Shown: positions 12,640 to 25,422, numbered from the stretch's first letter. The stretch: DNA of 64,000 nt from Topomyia yanbarensis (GCF_030247195.1 NC_080671.1:98071845-98135844); one strand, 5' to 3'. Notes: generated from the sequence alone by a model not told the origin. Made by a program: numbers and translations.

Positions 12640-13880
12640 ACTTTAATGTTTGCTTTTTTTTTTCTTAGATTCTTGTATTTCATAATGGTCTTGCACTTTC
12701 GTGTGTATTTATTTACATTTTTCTGCTATTGTCTGAACTTAAAACGAAACTGAATATTACAGGACACTTTAATTGGTGAATGATTAGTCATGCATGAGAG
12801 ATGAGGAGATGAATCTAATTAAATTTTGACAGACGCTGTTTTGAGAAAATGATAGATAAGTTCCATGTATATAGGATCGCGGTAAGCCAGTATGTCTCTA
12901 ACAGGAACATGGATTGGTTTTCCTTGGACTTGTAAAGAATCTACCAATTGTGATCTGGCTTCACGATATTCAGTGCACGACCAAACAACATGCTCAATGT
13001 CGTGATAACCATCTCCACAAGCACAATGATTACCCTCTGCGAGCCCAATACGGCGGAGATGCGCATCTAAAGCATATGATTGGACATGGACATGAGCCTA
13101 GACATAACACGGATGAACTCCCGACTTGCATCCAATCCTTCGAACCATGCCTTCGTTGATACTTTAGGGATAATTGAGTGTAGCCATCGTCCCAGATCTC
13201 CATTGTCCCAAGATGTTTGCCAACTGTAGCGTCCTCTGACGAGAAGCGCTATAAAATTCATTGAAAGCATTGAGTCTTTCATATATTTTTGAGCTGCAAT
13301 TGTGCTGAGACTATCAGTGAGGATAAAGTAATGGCTCGGTGGTAATCTACTTATTATTTGCAAACTATAGTGAACTGCTGCTAGTTCCGCTATATAAACA
13401 GAGGTGGGTTCTGTAAGTTTGAGAGAAATTGAAAAAATATTGTTGAAAATACCGAATCCAGTAACCTCATTGATTCGTGACCCATCAGTGTAGAACATTT
13501 TATGGCAGTCAATGTGATGGTATTTACTTATGAATATTTTAGGGATCTCCAGTGAGCGCAGGTGATCTGGGATTCCACGAGTCTCCTCTTGCATGGACGT
13601 GTCGAAAAATAAACTGGAATCGGGACTATCTAGTATATTGGCACATGTCGGAACACACACAACTAGAAGGTGTTATTTCTTGTGACATGTGATTGAAGTA
13701 CACTCTCATGAATCTGGTTTGGGATTGAAGCTAGACAAGTCTTTAAAAAATTTCAATTACCAGTGGATTCATAATCTCACATCGAATAAGTAAACGAGAG
13801 GAGAGATCACAGAACCGGTCTTTTAAAGGAAGAACTGCCGCTATTACTACAAGACTCATCGTATGGATCGACTGCATGCA
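12640..13880 (-). pseudogene. LINE 3' part with RNase H, minus strand
   Basis: Reading the minus strand from 13880, a short RT-thumb-like segment (VLPLKDRF, SSRLLIRCEI) precedes a 197-residue frame at 13660-13067 that contains RNase H: YTDGS, an AEL block and the TDSLS box. A frameshift with a stop at 13064-13066 separates this from the C-terminal tail, which continues in the next frame with a CxC...H..EH..WSC Cys/His motif and ends near 12820. The order RNase H then a Cys/His tail fits an I-like non-LTR retrotransposon. It is 5'-truncated and frameshifted, hence inactive. It differs in family from the relic at 5511-8520. Confidence 0.75.
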
Positions 13881-15194
13881 AGGCGATTCGTAAACAACTA
13901 TACTGTTTAAATATTTATTTTGTATTGTCTAAAACTCCATGAACTCCGAAATAAAACCTTTAAGCTTCATGTGCACAAATATTTGATATTTGATTAATCC
14001 AGGAAATCTCATCAAATCCCAACGCACAGTGGGACGAGCCCGGACTTAAGTCCATATATGAAGGTTATGCGATATTCTCACTAGTATTTTTCTCGTATCA
14101 GCTGAGCCATCAGAGACATTTTATCGCGAGATTTTAGGTGATTTGAATACAAAATGAATTTTTGACAGCTTTTTGAAGGGCATAACTTAAGTGTTTTTTT
14201 GCATTATTTGACCATAGGAACTACATACGGTTATTCTCGTTTTTCAAAGAAACGGGTGATTTTATGAATTGCATTACTTCACCAAAATTATCTGTGTGAT
14301 AAAATTACATCGTAAAATCGCCAAAAATAAGTCACTAGTTGGTTTAGTTAGTGTTTATATAACTGTTTGTCATGATTTTTTATTGAATTCGAACTTCTAA
14401 AGCGATAACAACAACGACGCCCGTGAATGCCCGCGATCACACTATGCTCATTCGAAAGCTTTTCATTTTCTCTTTAAAATGAGCCTATGCTAGTTTTGCG
14501 AAAACTTGCGATAAGCAGTCAAAATTTGAAAAAACCGTGAATGGAGACGCATGGTTATTACTGATATTTAATTTGAATATTCACTTTATGACTAGAATAA
14601 TGACACTAATTTATGCACAACTTTCAAGTAGCTAGAGCATGGTTTTACTAGTGATCAAAAGTAAGGAGCCGAGTGGGAAGTATGGTTTTTAAGTGGTAAG
14701 GAATTAAGAATGTTTAAAATTCAGTAAATATTTTCAACCATCTGAAATGTGTCATAAAATGTTTCATGAACTGTTTTTGCTAACTTACGCAATAACTGTC
14801 AAATTGAGTGAACACAGTTGAGTTCTAGTCATTTGGTGAGACTATTTTTTCCGAGTTTGCATAGCACTGATATAGCTTAAGGGTATGCGATATTATTCAA
14901 ATAAAATAAGACCATTTTTTAATGAACCATATACGCGAAAAAAGGATTTTGGATTTATTTTAAATCAAGGTATGAAATAAGAAATCTAAGCAACTTAAAA
15001 CACACCTGCGAAAACAAAATCGTTAACCATCTTGTTCATTAGTGAATGTAAATCAATATTCCACTAAGACGCTCAAAATGTTTGTTTTGAAAATGAAAAA
15101 AATGTAGTTTTCATACCAAGTAACCCATTAATGAATTAAACGTTCCAAAATTAGTCGATCACATCTTATTTGATCCTTAAAAATAATATAGTCA
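13881..15194. other. AT-rich DNA, nothing recognised
   Basis: No coding frame, RNA gene or bounded repeat could be supported. Confidence 0.35.
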
Positions 15195-15640
15195 TTTCTA
15201 AAGCCCCATAATGAAATGTCAATCAATTCGTTTCAATACGGAAAATAAATTCCAAAATTACAATTGAATGAAATCTTTATAAAAGACAAAATATTTACTT
15301 TTGAGCCACTCTAATAAGTAGTAAAGTTAATTTCTATTTTCTATAACCAACTTTGGAATTCAGCGCACAAAAATGTCTTTAAACAATTTTTGAACCTTCA
15401 CAACAAAATAATTATTTTTGAGCCACCCTAATCTATGATTTTTTTTTTTGCAAATGTTAATATCAAAAACGAATTAGCACACGAAAATTAATATACACAA
15501 ATTTTAAGCACGATTTAGAAAAAAAAATTGAGGCACCCTAATAAATAGTAAATGTTCATTTTTGAAATGTTTTAATATCGAAAACGAATTCAGCGTACCA
15601 AAATTACATAAAAACATCCTATATGAACCGATACGGAAAA
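15195..15640. repeat. Short tandem repeat, unit about 113 bp
   Basis: The anchor GAGCCACCCTAATA or variants recurs near 15304, 15420 and 15530, with a degenerate earlier copy near 15200. The units share a downstream AACGAATTCAGC block. Three to four diverged units are visible. No function is suggested. Confidence 0.6.
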
Positions 15641-16590
15641 GTTTGGACTTTAGTCCACCTTTTGTTCTAAGTCGTGCCACTGTGCAACGGTTTTGCAAGA
15701 TTGCTGAAAGTCAACAGAGCCAAAATTGTTATTCTTGCTTTGTAGAGAAATCAGGAGTTTTTTGCACACACTTTACATTTTTGACAATGAAAGTAATGGT
15801 CTGCCTATTAGTTTCAGGGACTTTTGGCACTTTTCTGAACTAGAGAAATCAGTCTGCGATATTTTTATTTCGTAAGTCGAATGATATAAAAGTACCAATT
15901 TCATAAAAAATAGGATTCGTAACAGAATATGAATACTTAAATAGATAAACAAAAATTATTCTCATTTATCTGATAATATTTGTCAGAAAACTAACGACTA
16001 TTGGTGGAGGGGTTATGTTAGCTGGAAGCCTAAATAAAAAAAAATTTGAAATATTTAACAAACGAAATATTTACTTTTCATCCGACGTTTCGGCGGCATG
16101 TACTTCGCCTTTCTCAAGGAATCTACAAAACGTTACACTTAGTCAAAATTATATTACAAGAAACATTGATTAGCCTAAACACTTACTGTTTTTGCGAATT
16201 GCCACTGACTCGCGTACGTGGCGGTTTAATAATTATCCGGAAACGGTCCGTAACGAAGAAATCTATTTTGTGTTTGCTGTTTCTGTATCCACTTTTGTTT
16301 AGATCACTGCGGTACTCATGATCAGCGATCGTACCCCTCTCTAGGTGGTATCCGTGTGTGTATTTTCGAGATTTGTTTTTCTTCTCTCTCCTATCTGTGT
16401 TGTTAAGTTTTTAACTGAGTGTAAAACCCCTGCATACGTGTTACTTAAATTGTCTGTGCCAGTGCGTTTATTGACTGTGTGTGGTGTGTTTACAATGTGT
16501 CATGTTTCGAGTATAGCTGAATTTTGTCTCTTCCATGTGCTGTCCAATATCTCTACCCGATTGAAGTCTGATATCTGATAATATTGCCAA
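15641..16590. other. Unassigned DNA with a CCGACGTTTCGG motif
   Basis: The segment at 16080-16120 carries CCGACGTTTCGGCGG followed by CCTTTCTCAAGG, a motif pair common in repeated arthropod DNA and in the terminal repeats of Penelope-like elements. A hammerhead core (CTGATGA) could not be made out, so no ribozyme is called. Open frames 15562-15843, 16046-16321 and 16345-16578 have no recognisable domain. Confidence 0.3.
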
Positions 16591-16591
16591 A

Positions 16592-16912
16592 GATACACAC
16601 TTAAAAATATTTACATCTCGCAAGATGCACATAAAAGGAGCTGATTGATTGTTTTATTTACGTGACTTTAAATAAAATTATTCATTCGTCACGTTGTAAT
16701 GTAAAAGGAACGTCGCAATTAACTTGAATTTACATTCACGAACATGTAAAAAATCACTTTGTTCACATTTCTTTATCTCCATTCAACAGAGTTTTACATC
16801 AAAAGAGACACAATATTTTTTTTCCACATGTCAATTCGTTTGTTAAACAGCAAAATACGTCGCAATGTTGTTTACGTCAAATATAATTTTCATTTTTTCT
16901 AAGCGTGTAGTT
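16592..16912. mobile_element. ACAC-ended MITE-like element
   Basis: The left end ACACTTAAAAATATTTACA and the right end (inverse ACACGCTTAGAAAAAATG) are loosely inverted. The interior has repeated TTTACAT/ATGTAAA words. A similar layout is seen at 33589-33976 and possibly at 52412-52848 and 60650-62195. No clear duplication was found, so the ends are approximate. Confidence 0.4.
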
Positions 16913-18899
16913 TTTAATGTAGTATCGTTAAAATTGGAAATATCATAAAGTAGAGCTAACACAAACTTCGGGAGATGCCACAGAACTATTAATAGTGTTA
17001 GGACACCTGCTCAAGAGCTTAGGAGTTGGACCGTTTCTCTGCATCTACAAATTGCCTGCCTGATCAGAAGATTTAGAGAAAATTTTGGCATTCTCTTTGT
17101 TCGAATATTGTTTGCAACAGTAAAGATATGTATGGAGATAACCTTGACGTAGATTTTGTCCTCCATCACGGGGAACACGATTTGATTAGCAAATACGTGT
17201 TAGGTATCGCGAGACTGTTTTTTTGGATTCATTTCAATTTAGCGTCTGCTACACCTAGTAAACGTTTAGTCTAGAATACCTAGTATTTTCCAGCACCATC
17301 AGGGATTGCAAATTCGTTTAACCTTTAAGTACTTTGAGCTCTTGAATATTTTTGTAACTAGAGAAAATTGTAACTTTTAAATTAAATGGGGCGAATTCTC
17401 CCTTCCGTGGTAGTATTTTACTTACGATTATACATATATAACGTGTAACTATATTTTTCAGTCTGAAATGTAATTTCCTAAAAGTCAATAGAACTGAACC
17501 AAATGGTACTCAGTCTATACAACCTGCCCATTCTGCTTCCCTCGACGTTTTACAGTGCCAATCATCACCATTACGATTCATGAAACATTAATATCGGCAA
17601 TGCAACTGCAGAGGAAGCACATGTCCATTAAACCAATGATCGTTGTAGCTGCCAAGCTAGTACCAAATTGCCATATAATCAACTGGACAATCCTGTGTAG
17701 GCTATCAAACCTTGAATCCTGCTGATTATACGTGCGGTACACGATGGTTGCTTCTACCACTGCCATGAAGAGCAATGATTGACAACGGCGCGATTTACTG
17801 AAAGACACAAGGGAATTGCGTGGTGAACCAAGTGCACAAACAAATCGGCAGCAGGAGCACTCTCTCGGAGTCAGTGGGAACCATTTCTAGCTTCGTTCCG
17901 ATGTAATAATCGAAACAATAATAATTATGTTTTGCTCCTTCTTTCTCTGTTTGAGATTCCTATATGACGGAATTACCAAAGACGGGTTCGTCGCCTACCG
18001 GCCGCTAGACGGCCTATAGCAGTCTTTAGCGATCAACTGCTCGAAAAGCAAATACACATCGAATCGTCGGCAAGGGCTTCAAGGCCCATAATGAAGACAC
18101 TAGTAATGAAGTCCAATTGCCCGTCGGATCCGCTCCACGTTAATATCTGACCGTTTTTGACTCATCATGATGAATTAACTGCAGTGCCGGATGAACGCAC
18201 ATTGCACTTGCACGGATACATAGCTCGTACCGGTATTGCCAGTAGTTGTAGCCTTGTGACCCCATCGACAGTTGCATGATACTGTGGGAGCTTTGGCTTA
18301 TAATGGTAAGTAACTGTTTCGTCGTTTGGGGGCTCTATCATTATGAAAGGGCTGTAGGTGGTCGCTCATAGTTCCAACTGTAGGATTGGTGAATGATTAA
18401 AATGCATAAGTTGTGAAAATGAACAATGCAGACAATATTCTGGAAGTGTTGAAGTTAATACATATGTGAAGTTTTTTTGAGGTGGTGACCACCCTGGATT
18501 CAAAACACACACACACACTTTCACAAGCCTCCGGGGTGAGAAAATCGACGGTTCCATAGGGCTGCTAGTGGAAAAGAAATGTAGGATTGTGCAGGAAAGC
18601 GTCGTGAATAGCGGGGACAAGAGAAGCATAAAACATTTTTATAATCACGTCATAATTTATCTAAATGTGTAATGCTGCAATAAATTATAACATCAATCAA
18701 AAGGGGAAGCCACAGACATTGAAAATTTGTACTGTTAGTAATAAGCTATTATAGCTATTATTCATCTTATTGACATTGAGCTTTGCATCCATAATTCTTA
18801 GTTTGCCCTATTTTGCGTGACTAATACAAATTTTGTTATGCAGTAGCAATGACGTAACCAGAACGAAAAGATTATTCATCTGTCAACCACTGCACAGTG
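16913..18899. other. Unassigned DNA
   Basis: A 76-codon minus-strand frame at 17578-17808 has a Cys/Ile/Leu-rich stretch that could be a membrane segment, and an 87-codon minus frame lies at 18366-18629. Neither resembles a family I can name. A short CA-type run occurs near 18505. The segment 17950-18300 is richer in GC than its surroundings and may be a fragment of a unique gene or a transposon. Confidence 0.3.
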
Positions 18900-20745
18900 A
18901 GAAAAAATTGACTTGAACCGCGATTTTGTTTGAAAAGGCCGAATAACGTTTACCAGGAAAGGTGATTTTTATGTAAAATGATCTGAAAAAATGATTGCTA
19001 GTATTTAAAACGACCACACGGTACGCTATTATGCCCCTTTTTGCCACAATTTCCCCTTTCTTTTGAGTTTATATTCAAGACTGAGTATATAGCTCGGAAG
19101 AAAGTTGAATACGGCTGGCCAAAAGTAGTATTTCTTATGTAAAAATACCCAGAAAACCGATTGAAGATACTTAGATTAATCTCTCGAAACGTATACACCC
19201 ATTTTACCCCAATTCTTCGCACAACTAAGGTTTGAAGTTAATCCTGGCTTTAAATTTGGATAAAAGGCAAATTTTTATGTATAAAAGTCCAGGTTGTCGT
19301 TTGAATTCAATTAGACTGACCGCTCGAAACGTGTGTACTCGTCTTACCCCAATTCCTCCAAGAATTCAAGTATTCACATACTACAAGTGTGGAGGCATAC
19401 CTTACTCGACTCAGGGCCGGTGTTACACTTTTAGCCCAAATGGGTAATAAGCATAGGGTAAGGGGTCTTTTACTAGGGGTTTGTCCCATTTTCGCAATAC
19501 ACACGCTTGCATTACAAGCACTAAATCACTTGCGGTGCATTTGTGTAAAAGGAATTGTAGGACATCGATGTTTTCAAATGTGCGCTATCTTTACCCGAGA
19601 TACATGCGTTGCAGGTTTTTAAATTTTTGCGCTGGTCCAAAATTTCGAGTGGGTAATTACCCTCTCGGTTATTTTCGAATGGCTAGTACTACCTATACTA
19701 CCCACGGTATCCGCCGGCCCTGACTCGACTATTCAGAAAAAAAAGCTGAAAGCAGCTGATCAAAAGTGATTTTTTATGTGAAATAATCCAGGGAATCGAT
19801 TAAAGATAGTTAGAATGGCCGGACAAAACATTTGTACCCGTTTTACTACAAATTCCTCTTATAACTCAAGGGTGGAGTTAAACCCGGCTGTACTTCTAAG
19901 AACGAGGCTGAATGTGGCTGATGAAAATTTGTAATTCCTATGTACCAAATTCCAACGAATCGATTTTAAATAATTAAAATGACCACCCGTTTTACTCCAT
20001 TTCGTCTCATTAATGAAGCGTGAAGTTAAACCTGGCTGTGCTTCTCGGAAAGAGGCTGAATGCGGCTGATGAAAAGTAGTAATTCTTCTGTAGACTAATC
20101 TGGGGAATCAATGAAAGATAGTAAGAATGACCGCACGAAACGTATGTATCCGTTTTACTCCAATTCTTCCCATAACTAACCTGACTGTGCTTCACGGAAG
20201 AAGCTAAATGTGCCTTTTCAAAGGTAGCAATTATTTAAAAGAAATCTCGGGGAATCGATTAAAGATAGTTAGAATGACCACACGAGACGTGTATACCCGT
20301 TTTACCCTAATTCTTTACATAATGTATGTGTGAAGCTATACATCACACATCATTTCAGAAATGGGTGAAAGTGGCTCACTAAAGTAGTTTTTCTTGTGTA
20401 AAACAGTTCAGGGAATCGATTAAACACGCTTGGAATGACCGCACAAAACGTATTTACTCGTTTTACCCCAATTCTTTCCCTTATTTAAGTGTGAAATTAT
20501 ATTTATTCCACATTTAAGAAAGTGGCTTAAAGCGGCTGATAAAAAGTATTTCTTTATGTTAAATAGTTCAGGGTATCAATTGAAGGTAGCTATCATATCC
20601 ACACGAAACATGTGTACCCGTTTTACCCTAAGTTCTTCTCATAACTCTAGTGTGAAGTTAAACCTGGTTTCTCCGAAAGAGGCTGAATGCAGCTGATGAA
20701 AAGTAGACCTTCGAAACGTTGGTATTAGACGAAATATAGATATTG
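18900..20745. repeat. Satellite-like array, left arm
   Basis: About nine diverged tandem units of 140-180 bp. The best anchor is CGTTTTACCCCAATTCTTC, seen in variants near 19037, 19200, 19341, 19840, 19988, 20150, 20299, 20459 and 20618. Each unit also carries a CGAAACGT word, GTGAAGTTAAACCTGG, GAGGCTGAATG and GGGAATCGATTAAAG. A hAT MITE (19412-19722) interrupts the third unit. The same unit continues in the opposite orientation from about 20770. There is no coding function; overlapping open frames here are by-products of the repeat. Confidence 0.85.
19412..19722. mobile_element. hAT-like MITE, exact 8-bp duplication
   Basis: A 311-bp element starting CAGGGCCGGTG and ending CGCCGGCCCTG, flanked by a perfect 8-bp duplication ACTCGACT at 19404-19411 and 19723-19730. 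CAGGG-type ends plus 8-bp duplications identify a non-autonomous hAT transposon. The perfect duplication suggests it inserted recently compared with the age of the array around it. Confidence 0.92.
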
Positions 20746-20860
20746 TCGTATGAAAACCGTGACCAAAAAGCCATCTCTTCATATTGATGAAAAGTAGTAA
20801 TTCAGATGTCCAAAAAATTCGCGTTCATCCAGTTTCCGAAATGTAGTCAGGTTTAACTGA
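20746..20860. repeat. Turning point of the inverted array
   Basis: Here the tandem units switch orientation. The core from about 20708 to 20788 (CGAAACGTTGGTATTAGACG onward) is not part of the unit; it may be a relic of the event that created the inversion or a separate insertion. A copy of GATGAAAAGTAG lies on each side of it, in the same orientation. Confidence 0.55.
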
Positions 20861-21680
20861 AAACACGAGATATGGGAAGAAGTAGGGTAAAACGGGTTCA
20901 CACGTTTTGTAAGGTCATTTTAACTAACTGTAATCAATTTCTCGGGTTTCAATGAATAAGAAATATTACTTTTGATATCCCAAACGCAGACTTATTCCTA
21001 AAAGTGGAGTAAGGATTAACTTCAAATTTGAGTTCTGGGAACTGGAGTAAAACGGGTATACATGTTTCGTGCAGTTGTTTTATTTATCTTCAACCGATTC
21101 CTCGGACTGTTTTATATAAGAATTAATACATTTGATCAGTCGCATTTAGTCTCTTTCTGATATGAAGAGACAGGTTTTCACTTCACACTTGAGGTATGAG
21201 AAGAATTGGGGTAAATCGGATACACAAGTTTCGTACGGTCCTTCTAACTATCTTCAATTGATTCCCCGGACTTTTTTACATAATAATAACTACTTTGGAT
21301 GAGCCGTATGCGATTTCTTACCTAAATGTGAAACCTGGTTTAACGTTAATCTTGAATTATATGAAGAATACGGGGTAAAATGGGTTCACGCATTTCATGC
21401 GGCCATTCTGACTATCTGCAATCGATTCCCACCTTTTTACATAAGCAATATTACTATTGATCAACTGTATGTAGACTCTTTCCGAAATATATTGCCATGT
21501 TCAATTTCTCTTTTGAATTTGGGAAAAATAGGGTAAAACGGATTGACACCTTCTTTGTGGTCATTCTATCTATCTTCACTTGTTTTCACTTGTTTGAAAT
21601 AAAAAATACAATTTTTGATTAGCGGCATTAGACCTGCTTCCGAAATGCTGAGTAAAGTTAAACTAAAAATTCCAACACTC
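20861..21680. repeat. Satellite-like array, inverted right arm
   Basis: About five units of 154-166 bp in reverse orientation to the left arm. The inverse anchor (GGGGTAAAACGGGT and variants) occurs near 20893, 21047, 21205, 21371 and 21530. Together with the left arm this makes a head-to-head tandem array of about 2.8 kb that could fold into a long imperfect hairpin. Confidence 0.82.
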
Positions 21681-21942
21681 TTCAACCCGTAACTCCGGAA
21701 CAGGAAGTTCAGTCAGTGAATAAAATTAAATTGCAGCCGATGGGATGGTTATACCTTTCATTTGAGACTAAGTTTGTGGAAATCGGTGCAGCCATTTCGA
21801 AGAAGCAGAGGTGACATACACACATACATTTTCCGATCTCGACGAACTGAGTCGAATTGTATATGACACTTGGCACTCCGGGCCGGAATTAGGTTGACCA
21901 TGTTCAGAGTGATTGCATAACCTTTCTGTATGAAAAAGACAA
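21681..21942. repeat. Dispersed mosquito-type repeat segment
   Basis: The stretch with GACATACACACATACATTTT, CTCGACGAACTGAGTCG and the end ATAACCTTTCTGTATG resembles a segment I have seen often in Aedes genome sequence. It joins the right arm of the array to the 5'-truncated LINE that follows. The assignment is from memory of the motif, not a search. Confidence 0.45.
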
Positions 21943-22995
21943 AAGGTGAGACAAAATATATGCTGTTTCGTTCATCTAGAAGAGCTATAGGCGTGCATCC
22001 AGACCCAAGAATGGGACAGTCTGTAATTCAGGAAACTAACTGCTTCAAATATTTAGGACTTCACTTAGACCCCACACTCTCCTGGATTGAGCATATAACA
22101 TCTATAGAGAGAAAAGTTGCATCGTTATGTGGGGCTATGCGTAAAGCATGCTCTTTTGTTCCCCAGCATGTACTTCTAAAATTTTATTATGCGCACATCC
22201 ACTCATTGCTGAACTACCTTGTATCTGTGTGGGGCCGTGCCAATATCTCGAATCTGAAAAAGCTACAAACGCTTCAAAACAGATGTCTTAAAATTATTTA
22301 TAAAAAACCATTTATGTACCCTACTATTTTGTTATACAATAATAATGCCCATAACATTTTACCTTTGCTTGGGTTGACTAACTACCAAACAATAATATAC
22401 ATCCACAATGCTTTGCATAATACTATTGCTCATAATAATCTAGAATTTACAACAGGCATTCGAGCTCACAGCACTAGACAAGCCAATCATTTATTATACT
22501 CCAGAGTATCCACGAACCTTGGTCAAAGACGCATTTCTTTCATCGGACCTAAGTTATTCAACCAGCTTCCTACTGATTTAAAGCAAATAACATGTCGCAC
22601 TCGTTTCCAAGCAAAATTGAAACTAATTTTAAAAAATAAAATAGGAGAATTTTTAATATAAACTTCGTTCACCACCAATCGAGCTTATTCCTTTAGCTAT
22701 AATTGGTTAACATTTTTTTAAAATTGATAAATGCACTTTTTCTAGCAATTGGGACCCTTAAAAGGATTCTTTTCCGCTGGGTACTCGCCGTAGCTTCTTG
22801 TCAAATTTTGTGTTTTGTCGGTCTCGTATTGTTTTTTTTTTTGTTCTCAGCGTTTCCGCGATTCGTAACTTTGTTTTATTGTGCTGACCTTTTTTTTTTG
22901 TACGCTGAGAACTGATGTGTCCACTACCAGGGGGCTCCGTTTGTGAGCTTTTTGGTGTGGAGGTAAGAGGCGGGCTATTAACAAAATAAAAAAAA
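21943..22995 (+). pseudogene. L2/CR1-like LINE 3' fragment, plus copy
   Basis: The 243-residue frame (to 22661) starts inside the RT palm (TKYMLFRSS), continues with the KYLGLHLDPTLSW thumb motif and the LKKLQTLQNR block, and ends with the usual LINE C-terminal tail (GPKLFNQLP). It lacks the endonuclease and the catalytic FADD, so it is a 5'-truncated copy. The 3'UTR carries CCACTACCAGGGGGCTC near 22922 and ends in an A-rich tail near 22995. The copy at 26285-28080, opposite strand, shares both the protein (roughly half identical) and this 3'UTR motif. No in-frame stop interrupts the surviving part. Confidence 0.85.
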
Positions 22996-23067
22996 AACCT
23001 TTTTGAAACCTGTCATTTTAGAGCCAGCGTTTCACAATATAATTCTAAAACTTATATTTTTCTAGAA

Positions 23068-24425
23068 GGTTTTAACAAGAAAAAGGCGGAAAAACTGATT
23101 TTTAGGCCATTTATTCAAAAAACAACAATTTCACCTCAAAAATTAGGTCCGATATCTGTGGTATCTTCGACGAAGTTATTTAAAACATTAAAAAAAAAAA
23201 AATTAGAGCCAGCATGTTTTCGTAGGATATGTTCACAATATTATTCTGCAACTTTTTATATAAAATATTTTTTTGGTTAGACTAATTTTTTTAGGGTGGT
23301 GATTAGAGTGGCAAGAAAAAATGACCCCTATCGGCCCACCCCTGAGTCGATTTCTAGTCCGACCAGGAGTACTTGCTCCAAATTTGAAGGAAATCGGACA
23401 AGTCTAGCTACCGGACCAACGCTCCTGAAGTTGGTATGGGATTTTTCGACAATTTACATGGAGAAAAACCATTACCTCACATTTTCACCGCCAGGTGGCA
23501 CTGTATGCATCGTATCATTACTGTAAGTAAAAATTAGAAAGATAAATAAATTGTCTATAACTTTGTCGAAGACTGCTAGTCAATCCGGCGTTGTTAAAAA
23601 AAGTTATTAAACTCTCAACGAAGTGATGTCTGAGTCAGTTTTGTATGGGGCCTAGCAGTACATGGTTGTGAATCAGTACTCGATTCCCGCGAACTAAATA
23701 TTTTTGTGAAATAACGGTTAGATTTAGCTCAATAGTATGTTCACAAGAATTATAGTAAATAATACGAGCCATATTTTGGTTAGAAAATTTTAGTTCAATC
23801 TGTGACCGCATAGAGGGCGCCAATTCTAACTTTTCATAGAAGAGAGACCGTTATTTCATCAAAGTATTTTGTTCGCGGGAATCGAGTACTGATACACAAC
23901 CATGTACTGCTAGGCCCGATGCAAAACTGACTCAGACATCACTTCGTTAAAAGCTTAATAACCTTTTTTAATAACGACGCCAGATTGACTAGCAGTCTTC
24001 GACAAAGTTATTGACAATTAAATTATCTTTATTATTTTCACTTACAGTGATAATATGATGCATACAGTGCCACCTAGAGGTGAAAATGCGAGATAGTGGG
24101 TTTTCTACATGTAAATTGTCGAAAAATCCCATACAAACTTTTGGAGCGTTGGTCCGGTAGCTAGACTTGTCCAATTTGCTTCAAATTTGGAGAAAGTGCT
24201 CCTAGTCGGACTAGAAATCGACTCAGGGATGGGCCGATTGAGTTTTCAAAAAAAATTAATTTTTCTGGGCAGTCTAGTGGTGATGTTTCGGAAAAGTTGT
24301 AGAATATTATGTTTTGAATAACTTCGATTAAGATACCACAAACGTCAGACTGCATTTTCGAGGTGAAATTGTTTTTTGTAAATATGACCTAAAATTCAGT
24401 TTTTCAACTTTTCCATGCTAAAACC
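23068..24425. mobile_element. 1.36-kb foldback (palindromic) element
   Basis: Left arm about 23068-23718 and right arm about 23850-24425 are inverted copies, roughly 80-85% alike by eye, around a loop centred near 23785. Matched blocks include TCACCTC near 23133 and its inverse near 24360, CGGACAAGTCTAGCTACCGG with its counterpart near 24160, GGTGGCACTGTATGCATC with GATGCATACAGTGCCACC near 24056, and CTCGATTCCCGCGAAC with GTTCGCGGGAATCGAG near 23870. It sits between two convergent LINE copies. No transposase is present. The left arm has an extra segment near 23200-23290 absent from the right. Confidence 0.85.
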
Positions 24426-25422
24426 TTAATTGATTATTTTAATATCTTGTACAAACTTGCAGGCATCACAACAAAACAACTTTTTTTGAAGGAACTAATA
24501 ACGTAAAATCAATATTCTTGCCTCCAAATTTTTTCATTTAAATTAGCGCTATTTTCATCAAAGATTGCTGTTTTCATGGGCACTTTCGGGCTGCAAAACT
24601 TTGGCTATTCAATTCCAAGTATACATTTAATATTACATAGGAACAGAATATAGTAAAACTCGTTGTTTGGATGACCATTTATGAACGACGGCTTATTACA
24701 TAAAATATGCTTATATTATTTTTACCTTATATACTTATTTTGTGTGTTAACCATCCTAACTCCCACTGTCCGGCAGCGGTTTACAGAAAAAAGCTATTTC
24801 CATGTATTTATATACATACCTGCAAATAACTTGATTCCAGGATTTAGGTAGGTGCTAGCTCAATTAATTTTCCGACTACCCATTTTGTATACAGGGCAAA
24901 CCGTGTTCCGAGGTAATCGTTCCATTAACCAGCCCCATCATTTGTATCAAATGGATTATAACATTACAATAAGACTTTCGATTCCTTCAATGATGTAAGA
25001 AATCGACACGTACTTAGTGTATTTAATTGAATATAATTGATATATAAATTAGAATATGTTAATAGAAAAATATACCAGTTTTTCTATGTTACCAATAATA
25101 CACAGAGAACTACATTTAGTCTTCGGCAGCATATCCCTTAATTCACCCCTCGTCTGTCACGCTGCAAACCGCACGCGTTGGACATACTTGGTCCATACAC
25201 ACGCCGAATACTCACCATAAGTACACTCTCGAGAATGAACAAAAATCACAGCAGAATAAAAGAGACGGAAATAGAAAACGTGCAAACTCCGCATATTTTG
25301 TTTCTCTGTGTGCACCGAGAAACAAAAACATACAGAGCCCACTCATCACTCACTCCCGTCGCTCACACTCCGCTACGATTCCCATGCACACCCAACAATA
25401 CACCCCCAGCAAGCACTCAACA
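24426..25422. other. AT-rich DNA, nothing recognised
   Basis: Only short frames are found. The last 270 bp (25150-25420) are rich in CA and CAC words and GC-richer than the rest. No gene or bounded element was recognised. Confidence 0.3.

Noticed and set aside
16068..16125. Hammerhead ribozyme of a Penelope-like element
   Set aside because: The CCGAAACGTCGG part is present on the minus strand but the CTGATGA core is not.
17578..17808. Chemoreceptor exon
   Set aside because: A hydrophobic stretch exists but no family motif or splice context supports it.
18900..21680. CRISPR array
   Set aside because: The units are about 160 bp, diverged throughout and flip orientation. There are no short identical repeats with unique spacers, and the genome is animal.
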